From: Neocallimastix lanati (nom. inval.)
Lineage: Eukaryota > Neocallimastigomycota > Neocallimastigomycetes > Neocallimastigales > Neocallimastigaceae
Direction of reading: 5' to 3'
DNA length: 64,000 nucleotides
Assembly: GCA_016946835.1 (NCBI GenBank)
Contig: JACVTC010000161.1
Span: 132,501 to 196,500, forward strand
Below, in pieces: positions 33,835 through 45,565 of the stretch. The translations under genes were made by a program, and so were the position numbers. The notes beneath the pieces were generated by a model. It worked only from the letters and a program-made list of their open reading frames with translations, was not told the DNA's origin and did not search any database. How positions within the stretch are numbered: the first letter of the stretch is position 1; each line of letters begins with the position of its first letter.

Positions 33835-35818
33835 TTATTTTTCACCTATATCATCGAGAGAAATAGAGGGTAATTTCTCTTCTTCTATGGGATTAATATA
33901 AATATCATTAAAAGAATCTAATAAATTATTTAATGGAGAGGGGTTAGGAATGATTGAATTATCAGATTTAATATTATCGGAAATTTTTGCAGCTAACGAG
34001 ATATAGAAAATGACTCGTTGATGGGAAGGTACACTAACAGGAGCAGCAACACAAAGAGAAGTTTTTCCATCTCTTTTCATATATAATCAGTCATCATCAG
34101 GATCAATATATAACCTATTTTCTTTTTGGGAATTTCTACCTAATATAATGTCGTAGCATTCATCTGTGTCATCCAAAATCCAAAACATTGAATTTATTTT
34201 TAATTTATCAATATAAAGTTTTGATTTAAAAAATAGATTATAAGTCAAAAATTATAATAACACTAAATAATACAAAAATGTTTTATAAACAAATAAGTTT
34301 TATTATATTTAAATTTTAAAATAATCTTTATTAATTATTAGTGTTATTAACAATAAATCGTTAATAACAATTACATCGATTAAAATACATGAAATTTGGT
34401 TAACTATTTATATTTTTATCTTATTACATTTATAATATATAATTCCTATTGAATTATATTATCTAACTATTTATTTAAAAACAATACTAACCTAAACTAA
34501 TAATAAATAATTAACTATTACTAAATAAAGAGAATTATAATTAATAACTAAAATAAATATAAACAATTCTAATTGAGTTCATTTATTATTTATTTATTAT
34601 TTAAATATTATTAGTAAATTTATTATATATTTTCTATTTAAAAATAATATAAAAGTTGTCATAATTATTTAATATAAATTTAGCATAAAATGCCGTAAGT
34701 TTCGACATGACTAATTGCATAGTTTCATGTTGTTAATTTATCTTGTGAAAAACCTTAACTCTTATTATTTAAATTAAATTACATAAAAAGAAATGATTTT
34801 CAAATACTAGTTTCACAAGAGAAATTTTTAATTTATTAGTATGATTGGGAAAAAATCGAAATTATGTTAAAAATATTTTCAATAATTTTATACACGTGAT
34901 TTCAAATAAATTTATTTTAATTTTACTTAAATTTATGATTAAATTTAATTAAAATTTATAAAGATATTAATAATATCTTTACAATCAAATTCTAAACATA
35001 AAAAATACAACATGATCAGCAGATACTACAGCATTACTTGCTAATTTAAAATAAGTTTTTTCCTTTAAGATAGCATTATGGTTTTTTGAAATTTTATTAT
35101 AAAAAGATTTTTTAATTACATTTACACCAGAACCAGTATCAATTAATATTTTAGAAGAAATATTATCTACAAATCCTAAGACAGTAGCGATATTAGATTT
35201 ATTTACAGAATAGAGTTGATTTATTGGTTTTTCAGGAGCCTTAACAAATTGAAGTGTATTATTCTTTAATGCGTAATCAAGTTCATTTATAGTTTCATCA
35301 ACTGTCGACATATCAGAGTCTTCAATATCAAAATTTTGAATCATATTAGTGTGTCTTAGATCTTCATTATTTAATTTGAGACCTTTTGAACATAACTTTC
35401 TGAGTGAAGGACTAACAGCAAAGAGTTGAGCAAAAGATATGTTAGCATTAGTATTATTTAATGCTTCATACAAATTATATTCTTTATTATTTTTAAGCAT
35501 AACAATAGCTTTAAAAATATCATGAAGAGTATTTGGATTCTTCTTTTTAATTTCACTTTCGTTTATCTCTTCATCATATTGAATGTCCTCACCAAGTCGT
35601 CTATTGTTTTTGTCTTCTTTATTTTGTTTCTTTGCATCTTGGATAGTCTTGTTATTATAGATGGAAGGGTCAATTATTTTAGGATATTTAAATATTGGTT
35701 TCCTTCCTCTCTTCTTTCTTGATATAGTATTGGTGTCCGATATTGAAGTGGAAGAAGATTCATTAATTTCATTTTCTTCATTATTTTCATTATTTCGTTT
35801 TCTTTTAATAGCGTACAA
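33835..35818 (-). pseudogene. Gypsy gag C-terminus/aspartic protease, split by an insertion
   Basis: The upstream frame (34,985-35,818, 277 codons) is charged and ends with the protease active-site region ILIDTGSGVNVIKK. After about 34,984 the coding signal disappears for ~730 bp. It resumes at about 34,250-34,085 with KLYIDKLKINSMFWILDD and ECYDIILGRNSQKE, whose ILGR is the retropepsin C-terminal motif. A stop follows, then a linker frame (33,835-34,080). The two protease halves fit together across the AT-rich segment, so that segment is an insertion. Confidence 0.75.
34251..34984. other. AT-rich insertion inside the gypsy protease
   Basis: About 730 bp with no open frame, splitting the protease coding sequence. 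AATAACACTAA near its left edge (about 34,256) has an inverse TTAGTGTTATT at about 34,339. No convincing terminal repeats or target duplication are visible. Possibly an unrelated small element. Confidence 0.45.
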
Positions 35819-35952
35819 ATGATAATTTTCTTATTCGGAGGGATAAGATTGTTCAATTTTATTTAATTTATGGGAAGATTGAGAACTTCCCTTTATTAAT
35901 TTAAATGATTTTCACGTACGTATTTTAAATTTTCTGGAGATATCTCATTCAT

Positions 35953-36595
35953 GCAATGACGAGCAATGTGTCCAGGTTTACCACAACGGTGACAAACATA
36001 TAACTACATTTTAGAGAACTTTTCTGTAAGGTTCTCTACGTCAGAATCTTTTTCATTATCTTTTGGTTTAGAAGGTTCTTTATTAAAATTATTTGTTTTG
36101 TAATTGTTTGATGAATATTTAGAAGGATAGTTTGAAGGGTAGTTTCTGTTTCTTCTTTGGATTTGATTGGTTTTATGAGATGTTTTATTACTATGATACG
36201 TCTTATTTTGACTTCCTTCATACTCTTCATAAGAAGATACCATTTTATTTACTTCTTTTATCGCATCATCAAGACTACTAAATTTTTTTAAGACTAAGGA
36301 GTGATAATATCTTGTTCCTTTTAGACCTCTGATATAATATTGAATTATTCTTTTGGTAGTGGGTCTATCATCTTTTTCAATTCCGTTTAAAAGAATTTTA
36401 AAATCCAAATTATAACTTTTAATATTATTATTTTGAACTCTTATTTTTACTAACTTATCCAAGTTGTTAGTAGAAGTGTTATCATAGCCTAACAATTTTT
36501 TTTATTTCTTTAATAAGGTCCTCGGAAGTACACTTGTCATTTGTAAAAAGGGTATTACTACAAAGGTCATAGTTCTCATCAGTTACAGTATCCAT
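35953..36595 (-). pseudogene. Gypsy gag with CCHC zinc knuckle
   Basis: Starts at the ATG 36,593-36,595 (MDTVTDENYDL...). The frame shifts near 36,490 in an A-rich run, then continues (36,004-36,495) with a capsid-like DNLDKLVKI...RIIQYYIRGLKGTRYYHSL region. A stop precedes a perfect CX2CX4HX4C knuckle, CHRCGKPGHIARHC (35,953-35,994). The zinc knuckle binds packaged RNA in this family. The ATG directly abuts the truncated LTR. Confidence 0.75.
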
Positions 36596-36752
36596 TTTAA
36601 TATTTATATATTTTTAGAAATATAATATATTTTAATATATTATATTATATCATAAAAATATAATTTTAATGTATACATTTAATAATTTGTATACAATTTA
36701 TATTTGTTTACTTTTTATAAAAATTCATGAAATTTTTATAATTCTTTATCAG
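36595..36752 (-). repeat. Gypsy 5' LTR, truncated to ~158 bp
   Basis: Matches 30,856-31,012 almost base for base (visible changes: AATAAT/AAAAAT, TTTGTA/TTTATA). The rest of the LTR, the primer binding site and the leader are missing: the gag ATG follows at once. Flanked on the outside by GTAAT. Confidence 0.75.
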
Positions 36753-36878
36753 TAATTATTATTTTTATTAATTGAATATAAAAAAAATTAATTTTCAATA
36801 GAAAATAATAATATTAAGAACAAAACAAAACAAAACAAAACAAAACAAAACATAAACCCAGTATTAAATAAAATTAAT
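36753..36878. other. ANK8 leader with (CAAAA)n
   Basis: Short remaining 5' region: usual TTAATTTTCAATAGAAAATAAT, then (CAAAA)n at about 36,822-36,850 in place of the AAT tract, then ATAAACCCAGTATTAAAT before the ATG. ANK10 has the same leader class. Confidence 0.5.
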
Positions 36879-37891
36879 ATGAATAAAAATTTAAAAAAGA
36901 GAGATATAAATTCTGAAGAAGATAATGATAATGAACTAACGTCTAAAAAATTAAAAACTGGAACAAATAATCAAGAAAATGGTTTATATGTTACTTCTTC
37001 TGAAATAAAAAAATTAATAAAGAGTTCAAATATGGAGAAATTAAAAAATATTTTTGAGACTTCAAAATTTTATGATAATGAATTTATTAAATGGATACTT
37101 CATCTCTATAAAAATAAAACTTTTATTTCTATTGCTGATTTAGATAAAGAAATTTCTAAATATAAAATTCTATTAATTGTTGAAAAAGAATATATTTTTT
37201 TTTTTTAATACAAAAGTTAAGTAAGTATATAATCAAAGATAGGAATAAAAATTTATTAAAATTTTTAGCAAAACATGGAGTGAATATAAATAAAGTAGTT
37301 TATTGGTATGATAAAATACCTTTATTTTATGCCTGTGAAAGTGGAAATAAAGATTTAATAACATTTTTATTGGAATATGGAGCAGATATAAATATAGAAA
37401 ATGTATATAGAGAAACAGCAATATTCAAGGCATGTAAAAGTGGAAATAAAGATTTAGTAGAATATTTAGTAAAATATGGAGCTGATATAAATAAAGTGAG
37501 TACATATGGAAGAACACCTTTATTTTATGCATGTGGGAGTGGAAATAAAGATTTAGTAGAATATTTAGTTGAACATGGAGCGGATATAAATAAAGAAAAT
37601 AAAAATGGTAAAACACCATTATTCAACTCATGCTATAATGGAAATAAAGATTTAGTAGAATATTTAGTAGAACATGGAGCAGATATAAATCAAGAAAATA
37701 AAAATGGTGAAACACCATTATTTGAGGTCTGTGAACGTGGAAATAAAGATTTAGTAGAATATTTAGTAGAACATGGAGCAGATATATATCAAGAAAATAA
37801 ATATGGTGAGACACCATTATTTTATGCACGTAAAAGTAGAAATAAAGATTTAGTGCAATACCTAGTAGAATATGGAGCAGAGCAGATATAA
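36879..37891 (+). pseudogene. ANK8: broken ankyrin-repeat gene
   Basis: The N-terminal frame (36,879-37,208) carries the family region up to DKEIS, then ends in a T-tract (about 37,195-37,206) that has changed length. A duplicated TAAG (TTAAGTAAGTATATAATC) lies just after it. The ankyrin frame resumes (37,280-37,891) with about six repeats and ends EYGAEQI. The gypsy element lies 126 bp upstream, so its promoter was probably displaced. Relaxed selection after that insertion is a reasonable inference, not a demonstrated order of events. Confidence 0.75.
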
Positions 37892-38621
37892 ATAAAAAAA
37901 AAAAATAAATATTGTGAAACAATTTGTTAAAACCAAGCTATAACGGAATTAAAGATATAGTAGAATATTTAAAATATATGATAGAACATGGAGTATATAA
38001 AAATTAAAAAAAAAAAAATAAATAAACGTAAAAATTAATATAATAAATATTAAATAATTATTTAAATTATAATTTTTTTTATTTTTATTTTTATTTTTAT
38101 TTTTATTTTTATTTTTATATTTATTTTTATTTTTATAAATATATTATTTAATTTTTATCTAATAAATCGATTTTAAAATTATTTTAATTTATATATATAT
38201 TATATATATATAAATTTAAATAAAATAAATAAAAATAAAAAATCGAAAGTCGGTTAATAATTTTTTTATTTTTTATTTTATTTTATTTTATTTTATTTTA
38301 TTTTATTTTATTTTATTTTATTTTATATTATATTATTTTTTTATTTGAATAGAGTAAATTTGATTAATTGGTTTTAGAGAGATTTATAATTTTTAATTTT
38401 AAAAAAGATATAAAAATAATATTAAAAAATATTAATAATTAATGAATTAAAAAAAAAAAAAAAAAAAAAAAGGACATAGAAATATATATAATAATAATAT
38501 ATATTTTTATGCCCTTTTATAAATATATTTATAATTCAATTATGGACATAGTTATTATTATTATTAGTATTATTATTATTTTTTTTTTATTTTTTTCTAT
38601 TTTTTTTTTTTATTATTTAAA

Positions 38622-38669
<48 letters not shown>

Positions 38670-38704
38670 TTTATTGCATATAAAAAAAATTTTTTTCAAT
38701 AGAA

Positions 38705-38759
<55 letters not shown>

Positions 38760-38767
38760 GTATTAAC

Positions 38768-38801
<34 letters not shown>

Positions 38802-38855
38802 GTATTAATAATAATAATAATAATAATAATAAACACAGTATTAAATACAAGTAAT
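37892..38855. other. ANK8-ANK9 intergenic region
   Basis: Holds a post-stop remnant, (TTTTTA)n, (TTTTA)n (about 38,273-38,325), a GGACATAG/ATGCCC inverted repeat (38,472-38,515), T-runs, and an (AAT)n tract (38,705-38,831) interrupted by AGTATTAAC and AGTATTAAT. No hairpin island, no gene. Confidence 0.7.
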
Positions 38856-41054
38856 ATGAATAACAGTTTAAAAAAGAGAGATAAAAAAACTGAAGAAGAT
38901 AATGAAAATGGACATACGTCTAAAAAATTAAAAACTGTAACAAATAATCAAGAAAATCGTTTATATGTTACTTCTTCTGAAATAAAAGAATTAATAAAGA
39001 ATTCAAATATGAAGGTATTAAAAAATATTTTTGATATTTCAAAATTTTATGATAATGAATTTATTAAATGGCTACTTCTTCTCTATAAAAATAAAACTTT
39101 TATTTCTATTGTTGATTTAGATAAAGAAATTTCTAAAGATGATTATAAAATTCTATTAATTTTTAAAAAATATAGTTATTTTTATCCAAAAGTTAAGTAT
39201 ATAATCAAAGATGGGAATAAAAATTTAATAAAATTTTTAGCAAAACATGGAGAGGATATAAATAAAGTAGATTATAAGTATGGAGAAAGTCCTTTATTTT
39301 TTGCCTGTGAAAGTGGAAATAAAGATTTAATAACATTCTTATTGGAATATGGAGCAGATATAAATCATGAAAATGAAGATGGTGAAATACCATTATTCAA
39401 GGCATGTAAAAGTGGAAATAAAGATTTAGTAGAATATTTAGTAGAACATGGAACAGATATAGATAAAGAAGAAAAATGGTATGGTGAAACACCATTATTT
39501 TATGCATGTGCGAGTGGAAATAAAGATTTAGTAGAATATTTAGTAGAACATGGAGCAGATATAAATAAACGAAAATATAATGGTGAAACACCATTATTTT
39601 ATGCATGCTATAATGGAAATAAAGATATAGTAGAATATTTAGTAGAACATGGTGCAAATATAAATAAAAAGTGTATATATGGAAGAACCCCATTATTTGA
39701 TGCATGTGAGTGTGGGAATAAAAATTTAGTAGAATATTTAGTAGAACATGGAGCAAATATAAATAAAAAAGATGGAGATGATAAAACACCACTATTTGAG
39801 GTCTGTGAAAGTGGAAATAAAGATTTAGTTGTATATTTAGTAGAACATGGAGCAGATATAAATAAAGAAAATATAGATGGTGAAACACCATTATTTGATG
39901 CATGCTATAATGGAAATAAAGATATAGTAGTATATTTAGTGGAACATGGAGCAGATATAAATAAAGAAAATAGAAATAATGAAATATCATTATTCTGGGC
40001 ATGTAAAAGTAGAAATAAAGATTTAGTAGAATATTTAGTAGAACATGGAGCAGATATAAATAAAGAGAATACATTTGGAAGTACACCTTTATTTGATGCA
40101 TGTGAGAGTGGAAATAAAGATTTAGTAGAATATTTAGTAGAACATGGAGCAGATATAAATAAAGAGAATACAATTGGAAGTACACCTTTATTTGATGCAT
40201 GTAAAAGAAGAAATAAAGATTTAGTAGAATATTTAGTGGAACATGGAGCAGATATAAATAAAGAGGATACATTTGGAAGTACACCTTTATTTGATGCATG
40301 CTATAGTGGAAACAAAGATTTAGTAGAATATTTAGTAGAATATGGAGCAAATATAAATAAAGAAGAAAAAAGGTATGGTGAAACACCATTATTTAATGCA
40401 TGTGAGAGTGGAAATAAAGATTTAGTAGAATATTTAGTGGAACATGGAGCAGATATAAATAAAGAGGATACATTTGGAAGTACACCTTTATTTGATGCAT
40501 GCTATAGTGGAAACAAAGATTTAGTAGAATATTTAGTAGAATATGGAGCAAATATAAATAAAGATAAAAAAGATGGTAAAACACCATTATTTTTTGTATG
40601 TGAAAGAAGAAATAAAGATTTAGTAGAATATTTAGTAGAACATGGAGCAAATATAAATAAAGAAGATAAAGATGGTGAAACACCATTATTCAACTCATGT
40701 AAAAGTGGAAATAAAGATTTAGTAGAATATTTAGTAGAACATGGAGCGGATATAAATAAAAAAGAAAAATGGTATGGTAAAACACCATTATTTTATGTAT
40801 GCAAAAGTGGAAATAAAAACGTAATAGAATATTTAGTAGAACATGGAGCAGGTATTAATGAAGAAGACGAATATGGTAACACACCTTTATTTAATGTCTG
40901 TGAAAGCGGAAATAAAGATTTAGTAGAATATTTAGTAGAACATGGAGCAGATATAAATAAAAAAAATAAAGATGGTAAAACACCATTATTTAATGCACGT
41001 TACAGTGGAAATAAAGATTTAGTGCAATACCTAGTAGAACATGGAGCAGAGTAG
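38856..41054 (+). CDS. ANK9: ankyrin-repeat protein, 732 aa
   Basis: About 18 repeats, C-terminus EHGAE then TAG, neither AKC nor AEQI class. It has a two-repeat block duplicated in tandem: DTFGSTPLFDACYSGNKD...EYGANIN occurs at about 40,265 and 40,468 with a KEEKRYGETPLF repeat between. Several repeats are atypical (GANINKKDGDDKTPLFEVC, GAGINEEDEYGNTPLFNVC). The N-terminal region has KKTEEDNENG in place of KKSEEDNDNG. The leader is of the AAACACAGTATTAAATAC class shared with ANK12. Open antisense frames over it (up to 330 codons) arise from repeat periodicity. Confidence 0.9.
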   Translation: MNNSLKKRDKKTEEDNENGHTSKKLKTVTNNQENRLYVTSSEIKELIKNSNMKVLKNIFDISKFYDNEFIKWLLLLYKNKTFISIVDLDKEISKDDYKILLIFKKYSYFYPKVKYIIKDGNKNLIKFLAKHGEDINKVDYKYGESPLFFACESGNKDLITFLLEYGADINHENEDGEIPLFKACKSGNKDLVEYLVEHGTDIDKEEKWYGETPLFYACASGNKDLVEYLVEHGADINKRKYNGETPLFYACYNGNKDIVEYLVEHGANINKKCIYGRTPLFDACECGNKNLVEYLVEHGANINKKDGDDKTPLFEVCESGNKDLVVYLVEHGADINKENIDGETPLFDACYNGNKDIVVYLVEHGADINKENRNNEISLFWACKSRNKDLVEYLVEHGADINKENTFGSTPLFDACESGNKDLVEYLVEHGADINKENTIGSTPLFDACKRRNKDLVEYLVEHGADINKEDTFGSTPLFDACYSGNKDLVEYLVEYGANINKEEKRYGETPLFNACESGNKDLVEYLVEHGADINKEDTFGSTPLFDACYSGNKDLVEYLVEYGANINKDKKDGKTPLFFVCERRNKDLVEYLVEHGANINKEDKDGETPLFNSCKSGNKDLVEYLVEHGADINKKEKWYGKTPLFYVCKSGNKNVIEYLVEHGAGINEEDEYGNTPLFNVCESGNKDLVEYLVEHGADINKKNKDGKTPLFNARYSGNKDLVQYLVEHGAE

Positions 41055-41836
41055 ATATAAATAAAAAAAAAAATGAATATTGTGAAATACTATTGTTAAA
41101 ACTAAGCTATAACGAAATTAATGATATAGTAGAATATTTAAAATATATGATAGAACATAGAGTATATAAAAATAAAAAAAAATAAACCTAAAAATTAATA
41201 TAATAAATAATAAAGAATTATTTAAATTATATTTTTTTTTATTTTTATTTTTATTTTTATTTTTATAAATATATTATTTAATTTTTATCTAATAAATTGA
41301 TTTTAAAATATATATTAAATAAAAAATAAAAAATTGAAAGTCGATTAATATTTTTTTTATTTTTTATTTTTTTTTATTTTTTATTTTTTTTTTTATTTTT
41401 ATTTTTTTTATATTTTATTATTTATTTTATTTTATTTTATTTTTTCTATTTGAATAGAGTAAATTTGATTAATTAGTTTTTAGAGAGATTTATTATTTTA
41501 ATTTTAAAAAGGATAAAATTTTAATTATTAATATTTTTTAATATTTTTATAATAAGATAATGAAATAAATAAAAAAAAAAAATAGAAAAAATAGAAATAT
41601 ATATATATATATAAATATATTTATACAAATAATTGTAATTATATATATTAATACCTTTTTATTTTTTTTAAAAAGGTATTAATATATTTATTAAATTGAT
41701 AAAGGATTTAATAATTATAGTAATTATTATTTTTATTTATTGAATATAAAAAAAAAATTAATTTTCAATAGAAAATAATAATAATAAAAAAAAACAAAAC
41801 AAAACAAAACATAAACCAGTATTAAATAAAAGTAAT
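41055..41836. other. ANK9-ANK10 intergenic region
   Basis: Holds a post-stop remnant, (TTTTTA)n, T-rich runs, a degenerate ACATAG-type spacer, then (CAAAA)n (about 41,790-41,812) before ANK10. No AAT tract, no island and no gene are seen. Confidence 0.65.
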
Positions 41837-42753
41837 ATGAATAAAAGTTTAAAAAAGAGAGATATAAACTCTGAAGAAGATAATGATAATGGACATATAT
41901 CTAAAAAATTAAAAACTGAAATAGATAATCAAGAAAATGATTTATATGTTACTTCTTCCGAAATAAAAACATTAATAAAGAGTTCAAATATGGAGAAATT
42001 AAAAAATTTTTTTAATAATTCAAAATTTTATGATAATGAATTTATTAAATGGATACTTCTTCTCTATAAAAATAAAACTTTTATTTCTATTGCTGATTTA
42101 GATAAAGAAATTTCTAAAGATGAATATAAAATTGTATTAATTTATATAAAAAAATAATTATTTTTATAGTAATGAAAAGTATAAAATCACAAAAGAGAAT
42201 GAAAATTTATTAAAATTTTTAGCAAAACATGAAGTGAGTATAAATAAAGTAGTTTATTGGTATGATAAAATACCTTTATTTTGTTGCCTGTGAAGGTGGA
42301 AATAAAGATTTAGTAAAATTCTTAGTAGAATATGGAGCGGATAAATATAAAAAAGATGATTTTGATGACACACCATTATTTTATGCATGTAAAAGTGGAA
42401 ATAAAGATTTAGTAGAATATTTAGTAGAACATAGTGTAAATATAAATCAAGAAAATGCATATGGAAGAACACCGTTATTTGATTCCTGTGAAAGTGGAAA
42501 TAAAGATTTAGTAGAATATCTAGTAAAATTTGGAATAAATATAAATAAAGAAGATGAAAAAGGTGAAATACCATTATTTAACGCATGCTATAGTGGAAAT
42601 AAAGATTTAGTAGAATATTTAGTAGAATATTTAGTAGGATATGGAGCAGATATAAATAAAGAAAATAAATATGGTGAAATACCATTATATTATGCATGTG
42701 AAAGTGGAAATAAAGATTTAGTGCAATACCTAGTAGAACATGGAGCAGAGTAG
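41837..42753 (+). pseudogene. ANK10: broken short ankyrin-repeat gene
   Basis: The N-terminal frame (41,837-42,157) ends in an A-tract (AAAAAAATAATTATT). The downstream frame (from about 42,262) carries about five repeats ending EHGAE. A second lesion is an extra base at about 42,282 (TTATTTTGTTGCCTG for TTATTTTATGCCTG). Repeats are more diverged than in other members (GADKYKKDDFDDTPLF, VNINQENAYGRTPLF) and resemble ANK13. One repeat has an in-frame duplication, LVEYLVEYLVGYGADIN. Two independent frame lesions support a pseudogene rather than a sequence error. Confidence 0.75.
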
Positions 42754-43258
42754 ATATAAATAAAAATAATGAATATTGTGAAACACCATTGTTAAAACCA
42801 AGATATAACGGAATTAAAGATATAGTAGAATATTTAAAATATATTATAGAACATAAAGTAGATAGAAATAAAAAATAATAAATAAACGTAAAAATTAATA
42901 TAATAAAAAGTAAAGAATTATTTAAATTATAATTTTTTATCTTTATTTTTATTTTTATTTTTATATAAATGTATTATTTAATTTTTATATAATAAATTGA
43001 TTTTATAATAAATAATAAATAAAAATAAAGCATTAAAAAGTCGGTTAATAATTTTTTTTTCATAATATTTTATTATTATTATTATTATTATTTTTATTTT
43101 TATTTTTATTTTTATTTTTTTTTTTTTTCTATTTGAATAGAATAAATTTGATTAATTAGTTTTTAGAGAGATTTATAATTTTAATTCTAAGAAGGTTAAA
43201 ATTTAAATTATTAGTAGTTTTTAATATTATTATTATTATAAGTTCAGGATTTTTTTTT

Positions 43259-43382
43259 AATTTCCGATGTGTACCGCCCTATGCCCCCCTCAAGGCATGG
43301 GAATATTAAGGTAGTCACAACACTTCGGTGTGCTATAGCACAGGCGGATATAGTCCCTACTGGACAGCCTTACTGTTAATTA
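43259..43382. repeat. GC-rich hairpin island, copy E
   Basis: Differs from copy A only by ACCGCCCTATG for ACCGTCCTATG at the left margin. It lies 15 kb from the nearest other copy (D), across the gypsy insertion, yet is practically unchanged. Confidence 0.8.
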
Positions 43383-43439
43383 TTATTATAAGATAATGAA
43401 TTAAAAAAAAAAAAAGAAAAATTAAAAAAAAAAAAAAAA

Positions 43440-43492
43440 GGACATAGAAATATGTGTATATATATATAATAATAATATATATTTTTATGTCT
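43440..43492. repeat. GGACATA...TATGTC inverted repeat
   Basis: Imperfect copy: right arm TATGTCTTTT with one C lost. Located 60 bp past island copy E, the same spacing as the other island-hairpin pairs. Confidence 0.5.
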
Positions 43493-43701
43493 TTTATAAA
43501 ATATATATATTATTCAATTATGGACATAGTCATTATTATTATTAGTATTATTTTTTTTTTTTAATTTTTTTTTTTTTTTTTTTATATTATTTAAAAAAGC
43601 TAATAATATATTTATTAAATAAATAAAAGATTTAATAATTATTATTTGTACTAATATTTATTAAATATAAAAAAATTAATTTTCGATTAAAAAACATTAT
43701 A

Positions 43702-43738
<37 letters not shown>

Positions 43739-43766
43739 CATAAATATAGTACCAAATAAAAGTAAT

Positions 43767-44972
43767 ATGAATAACAGTTTAAAAAAGAGAGAGAGATTAA
43801 ATTTGAAGAAGATAATGATAATGAACTTACGTCTAAAAAATTAAAAACTGGAACAAATAATCAAGAAAATGGTTTATATGTTACTTCTTCTGAAATAAAA
43901 GAATTAATAAAGAATTCAAATATGAAGGAATTAAAAAATATTTTTGATATTTCAAAATTTTATGATAATGAATTTATTAAATGGCTACTTCTTCTTTATA
44001 AAAATAAAACTTATATTTCTATTGTTGATTTAGATAAAGAAATTTCTAAAGATGAATATAAAATTCTATTAATTGTTGAAAATGATTATTTTTTTAATAC
44101 AAAAGTTAAGTATATAATCAAAGATAGGAATAAAATTTTGATAAAATTTTTAGCAAAACATGAAGAGGATATAAAAAAGTAGATTATAAGTATGGAGAAA
44201 GACCTTTATTTTATTCCTGTGAACGTGGAAATAAAGATTTAGTAGAATATTTAGTAGAACATGGAGCAGATATAAATAAAGAGAAAACATATGGAAGTAC
44301 AGCTTTATTTGATGCATGTGAAAGTGGAAATAAAGATTTAGTAGAATATTTAGTAGAACATGGTGCAAATATAAATAAAGATAATAAAGATGGTAAAACA
44401 CCATTATTTTTTGTATGTAAAAGAAGAAATAAAGATTTAGTAGAATATTTAGTAGAACATGGAGCGGATATAAATAAAGAGAGTACATTTGGAAGTACAG
44501 CTTTATTTGATGCATGTGAAAGTGGAAACAAAGATTTAGTAGAATATTTAGTAGAATATGGAGCAAATATAAATAAAGATAATAAAGATGGTAAAACACC
44601 ATTATTTTTTGTATGTGAAAGAGGAAATAAAGATTTAGTAGAATATTTAGTAGAACATGGAGCGGATATAAATAAGAGAGTACACATGGAAGAACACCTT
44701 TATTTGATGCATGTGGAAGTGGAAATGAAGATTTAATAGAATATTTAGTAGAACATAGAGCAGATATAAATAAAGAAAATAAAAATGGTGAAACATCTTT
44801 ATTTTATGCATGTAAAAATAGAAATAAAGATTTAGTGGAATATTTAGTTGAACATGGTGTAGATATAAATAAAGAAAATAAAAATGGTAAAACACCATTA
44901 AATTATGCACGTAAAAGTAGAAATAAAGATTTAGTGCAATACCTAGTAGAATATGGAGCAGAGCAGATATAA
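43767..44972 (+). pseudogene. ANK11: ankyrin-repeat gene with several frame lesions
   Basis: The family ATG is at 43,767. The frame breaks within ten codons (AAGAGAGAGAGATTAAATTTG for AGAGATAATAAGTCTG). An internal methionine frame (43,922-44,182) recovers the N-terminal region. A 2-bp loss at about 44,174 (ATATAAAAAAGTAG) shifts it again, and a third lesion lies near 44,673 (AATAAGAGAGTACACATGG). About seven repeats are recognisable, ending EYGAEQI (stop 44,970-44,972). The block at about 44,270-44,680 is nearly identical to part of ANK12. Confidence 0.75.
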
Positions 44973-45306
44973 ATAAAAAAAAAATAAATATTGTGAAACA
45001 ATTTGTTAAAACCAAGCTATAACGGAATTAAAGATATAGTAGAATATTTAAAATATATGATGGAACATGGAGTAGATAGAAATAAAAAAAAAAAAAATAA
45101 ATAAACTTAAAAATTAATATAATAAAAAATAAAGAATTATTTAAATTATAATTTTTTTTATTTTTATTTTTCTTTTAATTTTTATTTTTATTTTTATTTT
45201 TATTTTTATTTTTCTTTTAATTTTTCTTTTAATTTTTATTTTTATTTTTATTTTTATTTTTATAAATATATTATTTAATTTTTATCTAATAAATCCATTT
45301 TAAAAT

Positions 45307-45337
<31 letters not shown>

Positions 45338-45446
45338 AATTAAAATATATATTAAATAAAAATAAAAAATTAAAAAGTCGATTAATAATTTTTTTATTTT
45401 TTATTTTACTTTATTTTATTTTATTTGAATAAAGCTAATATTTTTT
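44973..45446. other. ANK11 3' flank
   Basis: Post-stop remnant and a (TTTTTA)n tract broken by TCTTTTAATT units, (AT)n, and T-rich sequence ending TTATTTGAAT, where the family's usual flank is cut by the insertion that follows. Confidence 0.6.
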
Positions 45447-45454
45447 AAGTAAAT

Positions 45455-45565
45455 TGATATTTCTTTATATCATTGCCTTCTTGATTGTTTTAAGTCATAT
45501 AGAGCTTTATCGAATATCTAATACTTCTCAGATTTATAATTTTTATCCTCTTCTGGCATTTCCAT
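45455..45565 (-). pseudogene. Copia reverse transcriptase scrap
   Basis: Minus-strand reading from 45,565 gives MEMPEEDKNYKSEKY, a stop, then DKALYDLKQSRRQ, a stop, then YKEI. This matches the copia RT block of the form MPEGF...LDKALYGLKQ..RQWY. The two stops show it is dead. It is unrelated in position to the other copia elements in the window. Confidence 0.6.

Larger units (their letters stand above)
30462..36752 (-). mobile_element. Decayed Ty3/gypsy LTR retrotransposon
   Basis: Minus-strand element with ends TGATAC...TATCA flanked by the 5-bp duplication GTAAT (30,457-30,461 and 36,753-36,757). Gene order in element direction: gag with zinc knuckle (35,953-36,595), protease (34,085-35,818, interrupted), reverse transcriptase (33,013-33,749), RNase H (32,500-32,900), integrase (31,438-32,480), GPF-motif C-terminus (31,188-31,451). 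The order RT-RNase H-IN defines Ty3/gypsy (Metaviridae-type). It is broken by several frameshifts and stops and by a ~730-bp AT-rich insertion, so it is not autonomous. It sits in what would have been the upstream region of ANK8. Confidence 0.88.
42754..43766. other. ANK10-ANK11 intergenic region
   Basis: Holds a post-stop remnant, (TTTTTA)n, island copy E, the GGACATA repeat (43,440-43,492), T-rich sequence and a short (AAT)n (43,702-43,735). No gene is seen. Confidence 0.7.

Noticed and set aside
39397-40389. Long minus-strand open frames over the ankyrin genes (up to 330 codons, LHVLLNILLNLYFHF-type periodic strings; also STKYSTKSLFPL-type)
   Set aside because: They are the antisense of the ankyrin consensus, have the same 33-codon period, and occur over every member. 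No independent start, leader or conservation is visible.
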